Of a DNA stretch of 64,000 nt, positions 60,837 through 64,000 are shown piece after piece (the first letter of the stretch is position 1; each line of letters begins with the position of its first letter). The notes under the pieces were generated by a model. That model ran no database searches, had not been told where the DNA came from, and was given only the letters and a program-made list of their open reading frames with translations. The DNA is from RUG695 sp050943135 (GTDB lineage Bacteria; Planctomycetota; Planctomycetia; Pirellulales; Thermoguttaceae): positions 1 through 64,000 of the forward strand of contig JBMNOP010000005.1 in the NCBI GenBank assembly GCA_050943135.1. The letters are read 5' to 3'. The position numbers and the translations under genes are program-made.

Positions 60837-61006
60837 AATTCCAAGGAACTTCTCAGGTCTACTTTTTGAGATTTGCCTTTGGGGTATAATGTAAGCTCCA
60901 GGGGTGTTTTCCCTTCATCAGGGGCGATGATAGGTCTGTTCCCGCTAACAATCTGGCCGGATCGGCCGCTTGCGCGGTCGGTCGCAACCGGGTAAGGATA
61001 AACATA

Positions 61007-62647
61007 ATGCAAATGGAAGAATTGGTCGCGCTCTGTAGGCGGCGTGGGTTTCTTTTTCAGTCGAGCGAGATCTACGGGGGACTGAACGGTTTTTGGGATT
61101 ACGGTCCGCTCGGCGTTCTCTTAAAGCGTAATGTCAAAGATGCCTGGTGGCACGATATGCTCGTCGGGCACAATGAACGGAGAATCCAGCCGGGGGCCCC
61201 TTCCCTCTACGAAATGGCCGGTCTCGATTCGACGATCATTATGCACCCGCAGATCTGGAAATGCTCGGGGCACTACGATCTGTTCCATGACTTTATGATC
61301 GATTGCCGCGAGTCGAAAAAACGATATCGTTACGACCATGTCAAAGGTCGTTGGGTAAAAGGTCTGAAACATGGCGAAGGGGGCCGGCCCGCTTCCGAAG
61401 TCCGCATCTTCGTTACCACGATGGATACCGAAAATACCGAAAGCGCTCTGCGTGACCGCGCGGCGTATTTTTTCGGCCTGCGTAAAAAAGACCTTGATTC
61501 CCTGATCTGGGAAGGGGAACTGACCACCATTTCTTCTTTGTCCGATCGTTCTCTGGTTTTGGGGCCCGATGCCAAACATCTTGGGACGCTCACCGAGCCG
61601 CGTGAGTTCAATCTGATGTTTAAAACGACGATCGGTGCCTTGGGTGGGGAAGACGACGTCGCATTCCTCCGTCCCGAGACGGCCCAGGGAATCTTTGCCA
61701 ACTTCAAGAATGTCTGCGACTCGACCCGCGTCAAGGTTCCATTCGGGATTGCCCAGATTGGCAAAAGTTTCCGCAACGAAATCACTCCGCGTAACTTCAC
61801 GTTCCGCAGTCGTGAATTCGAACAGATGGAAATCGAGTTTTTCTGCCATCCGGATGAGTCGGCCGACTGGTACAGCTACTGGCGCGATCGTCGGTTTCAG
61901 TGGTACACCGATCTCGGATTGGCGCGCGAAAAGCTCCGGCTCCGTGAACACGAGCAGGCGGAACTGGCCCATTACTCGAAGGGTACTGCCGACATCGAGT
62001 ACGCATTCCCGTTCCTTCCCGAAGGGGATTTTGGGGAACTCGAGGGGGTAGCGCACCGCGGCGATTTCGACCTTCGAAGCCATATGGAAGGGAAACTGGT
62101 CCACGAAGGGGATTCCCTGGTTCTCGAAAAAGATCCCGACGGGCAGCCGAAATATCGAGGGAGCGGGAAAGACCTGACCTACTACGACGATCAGCGGAAA
62201 GAGCGATTTGTCCCCCACGTGGTCGAACCGAGTGCCGGTGCCGACCGCGCCACGTTGGCCTTTCTCTGTGAGGCATACCGGGTCGACAAGGTGCCGACCG
62301 CCGAAAAGAAAGAAGACGCCGAACGGGTTTACCTCAAATTCCATCCCCGCCTGGCGCCGATCAAGGCCGCGATTTTCCCGCTCGTCAAGAAGGACGGTAT
62401 GCCCGAGACGGCCGCCGAGATTTACGGCGAGCTGAAAGAGAAAATGTCGGTCCAGTATGACGAGAAGGGTGCCATCGGGCGCCGTTACCGTCGTCAGGAC
62501 GAGATCGGTACGCCGTTCTGCGTTACAGTCGACGGCCAGACGATGCAAGACGGTACCGTTACCCTGCGGGACCGCGACACCCTCGAGCAGTGGCGCGTAA
62601 GTAAGAGCGAGCTCCTGGCCGAGCTAACCGATCGTTTGGGTAAATGA
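61007..62647 (+). CDS. glyQS: Glycyl-tRNA synthetase, single-chain (class II alpha2) type
   Basis: Charges tRNA-Gly. The 546-residue length and order fit the eukaryote/archaea-like single-chain enzyme found in many bacteria. CRRRGFLFQSSEIYGGLNGF then WDYGPLGVLLKRNVKDAWW form motif 1; FAQ/GIAQIGKSFRNEITPRNFTF with REFEQMEIEFFCHP form motif 2; the C-terminal anticodon domain shows LKFHPRLAPIKAAIFPLVKK and FCVTVDGQTMQDGTVTLRDR. An insert at about 105-200 carries the RPASEVRIFVTTMDTENTES segment. AAGGATAAAC precedes ATG 61007, and a TATAAT at 60885-60890 may be the -10 element. asnS follows 53 bp downstream. Confidence 0.95.
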   Translation: MQMEELVALCRRRGFLFQSSEIYGGLNGFWDYGPLGVLLKRNVKDAWWHDMLVGHNERRIQPGAPSLYEMAGLDSTIIMHPQIWKCSGHYDLFHDFMIDCRESKKRYRYDHVKGRWVKGLKHGEGGRPASEVRIFVTTMDTENTESALRDRAAYFFGLRKKDLDSLIWEGELTTISSLSDRSLVLGPDAKHLGTLTEPREFNLMFKTTIGALGGEDDVAFLRPETAQGIFANFKNVCDSTRVKVPFGIAQIGKSFRNEITPRNFTFRSREFEQMEIEFFCHPDESADWYSYWRDRRFQWYTDLGLAREKLRLREHEQAELAHYSKGTADIEYAFPFLPEGDFGELEGVAHRGDFDLRSHMEGKLVHEGDSLVLEKDPDGQPKYRGSGKDLTYYDDQRKERFVPHVVEPSAGADRATLAFLCEAYRVDKVPTAEKKEDAERVYLKFHPRLAPIKAAIFPLVKKDGMPETAAEIYGELKEKMSVQYDEKGAIGRRYRRQDEIGTPFCVTVDGQTMQDGTVTLRDRDTLEQWRVSKSELLAELTDRLGK

Positions 62648-62700
62648 AAGAGCGCCGAACAGGAAAAAGAGCCAAATATTTGGAGAGATCGAGAAATTCT

Positions 62701-64000
62701 ATGGTCGCGAAAAGGTATTATGAATTTTCCCCGGAAAACAACCTCGGTGACAAAACGATCGTGTTGCAGTCGAAGATCAAGTTCGATGAAGCTTCGACCC
62801 AGCTCTTTTCGGACCGCCATATCGACTTTTTTCAGCCGGTTGACAACGAGCCGGAAATTCAGTCGTTTCGTCTGACGGTTTCCCCCGAAGAGTCGTCGAA
62901 GATCCCGGTTCGGGTATCGGTTGCCGAAGCCCGCCGCGTCAACGCGATCGGCAAGACGGTGGTCCTCAAAGGGTGGGTTCGTACCCGTCGTGATTCCAAA
63001 GCCGGATTCAGTTTCATCGAGCTCAACGACGGTTCTTGCTTCGGCAATGTTCAGGTTCTCGCGCCGAACACGCTGAAAAACTACGAATCCGACATCTTAC
63101 GCCTGGGAGCCGGTTGGAGCGTGCGTGTGGTCGGTCTGGTGAAGAGATCCCCGAGCGAAGGCCAGCCGACCGAGGTCATTGCCACCGAAGTCGAGATTTA
63201 CGGGGCGGCTGCGGCAAACTACCCGCTCCAGAAGAAGCGCCATTCCCTCGAGTTTCTTCGTACGATCGCCCATCTGCGACCTCGTACGAATACTTTCGGC
63301 GCTGTCGAGCGGATTCGCAACCGGGTCAGTTTCTCGATTCATCAGTTTTTCCAAGAGAGGGGTTTTTTCTACGTTCATACGCCGCTGATTACCGCCAGCG
63401 ACTGCGAAGGAGCTGGTCAGATGTTCCGTGTAACAACCATCGACCCGGAGAATGTCCCCCGTACCGAGGACGGGCGTGTCGATTATTCCCAAGACTTTTT
63501 TGGCAAGCCCGCCTATCTGACCGTCAGCGGCCAGCTCGAAGGGGAAGCGTTTGCCTGCGGCCTCGGAAAGATTTATACCTTCGGGCCGACCTTCCGCGCC
63601 GAGAACTCCAACACGTCACGTCACCTTGCTGAGTTCTGGATGATCGAGCCGGAGGCAGCTTTTTACGAGTTGGAAGACAATATGGAACTGGCCGAAGGGC
63701 TTCTGAAACGGATTTTCCAAGATGTGCTTACTTACTGTGCCGAAGATATGGAATTCTTCGATCGCCAATTCGACAACACCTTGATCGAGACGCTTCGACA
63801 TATCATCCGGAGCGACTTCGTCCGACTGACCTATACCGAGGCGGTCGACCTTCTCGAAAAATCCGGGCGCAAATTTGATTGTCCGGTCAGTTGGGGGATC
63901 GACCTGCAGAGTGAGCATGAAAGGTTTCTGACCGAAGTTCACTTTAAAAAACCGGTGATTCTGTACAACTATCCCCGTGCGATCAAACCGTTTTACATGC
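62701..64000 (+). CDS. asnS: Asparaginyl-tRNA synthetase, N-terminally extended (3' end outside window)
   Basis: Class II synthetase that charges tRNA-Asn; 433 residues are visible with no stop before the window ends. The OB-fold anticodon domain begins near residue 80 (VVLKGWVRTRRDSKAGFSFI, ELNDGSCFGNVQVL). Catalytic motifs: RPRTNTFGAVERIRNRVSFS near 197 (motif 1), YLTVSGQLEGEAFACGLGKI near 270, and FGPTFRAENSNTSRHLAEFW then MIEPE near 290 (motif 2; the HLAEFWMIEPE end is AsnRS- and not AspRS-like). ATG 62701 lies after TTGGAGAGATCGAG. The first 80 residues (with KRYYEFSPENNLGDKTIVLQ) form an extension not found in ordinary AsnRS; they are in the same frame without a stop. Confidence 0.93.
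   Translation, partial: MVAKRYYEFSPENNLGDKTIVLQSKIKFDEASTQLFSDRHIDFFQPVDNEPEIQSFRLTVSPEESSKIPVRVSVAEARRVNAIGKTVVLKGWVRTRRDSKAGFSFIELNDGSCFGNVQVLAPNTLKNYESDILRLGAGWSVRVVGLVKRSPSEGQPTEVIATEVEIYGAAAANYPLQKKRHSLEFLRTIAHLRPRTNTFGAVERIRNRVSFSIHQFFQERGFFYVHTPLITASDCEGAGQMFRVTTIDPENVPRTEDGRVDYSQDFFGKPAYLTVSGQLEGEAFACGLGKIYTFGPTFRAENSNTSRHLAEFWMIEPEAAFYELEDNMELAEGLLKRIFQDVLTYCAEDMEFFDRQFDNTLIETLRHIIRSDFVRLTYTEAVDLLEKSGRKFDCPVSWGIDLQSEHERFLTEVHFKKPVILYNYPRAIKPFYM

Noticed and set aside
60866..60890. TTGAGA/TATAAT promoter for glyQS
   Set aside because: The spacer is only 13 bases. The TATAAT may still be a -10 element with a weak -35 (CTTTTT).
61121..62548. 475-codon minus-strand frame inside glyQS
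   Set aside because: Shadow of the synthetase gene.

Overview
The window looks like a chromosomal segment of a member of the Planctomycetota, probably Pirellulales-like. Several families found mostly in that phylum occur together: a BBP7-type outer-membrane barrel, a DUF1598 Gly-rich secreted protein, a 100-aa CGM-type conserved small protein, a HEAT-like secreted protein, an ECF sigma factor followed by its anti-sigma factor and a PDZ protein, and small lipoproteins with planctomycete-type tails. Genes are mostly in short operons, often with ATGA start/stop overlaps. Many start sites carry purine-rich Shine-Dalgarno sequences, and recognisable -35/-10 promoters and intrinsic terminators are present. 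No lineage was confirmed by a search.

Layout. 1-0.6 kb: right end of an IS256-type element. 0.9-3.4 kb: dnaK (minus) with a long upstream region holding a full -24/-12 (sigma-54) promoter match. 3.4-6.9 kb: conserved small protein, then a strong promoter driving a two-gene cytochrome bd-like/cytochrome c module. 7.1-10.6 kb: apgM, a lipoprotein thioredoxin, rnpA, yidD, queG. 10.7-16.6 kb: fucP-like sugar transporter, BBP7 barrel, family-4 uracil-DNA glycosylase, GH2 glycosidase. 16.7-23.6 kb: two tandem GT39-like membrane glycosyltransferases, a BamE-like acidic protein, and a polysaccharide pyruvyl transferase paired with an F420-hydrogenase-beta-like Fe-S protein. 23.6-25.5 kb: a gene-poor tandem duplication (period about 872 bp) with a small membrane protein, its decayed copy, and duplicated RNA hairpins. 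25.5-28.1 kb: PDZ protein, anti-sigma-like protein and ECF sigma factor. 28.4-32.4 kb: gltX, M20 peptidase, a small membrane protein, DUF4416. 32.7-43.1 kb: CpaB-like protein, HEAT-like protein, giant RND/MMPL exporter, MACS-type acyl-CoA ligase, BtuF-like lipoprotein, dcd, tRNA-Arg(TCT). 43.2-53.6 kb: repeat-rich alpha/beta hydrolase, Cys-rich lipoprotein, His/Cys-rich DUF1844 protein, nadA, ahcY behind a structured leader, DUF1015, DUF1598. 54.0-64.0 kb: glf-gtrA-GT2 surface-sugar operon, HU, paaK, two small membrane/lipoproteins, comB, glyQS and the 5' part of asnS.

Together the content is housekeeping (translation, NAD, methyl cycle, chaperone) mixed with envelope and glycan functions (GH2, sugar import, pyruvylated polysaccharide, galactofuranose, GT39). 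No CRISPR array, prophage or complete defence system was seen. The least ordinary items are the bd-like/heme c pair, the possible sigma-54 control of dnaK, the tandem duplication in which a terminator loop is exactly inverted between copies, the 13-residue His/Cys repeats on DUF1844, and the N-terminally extended AsnRS.
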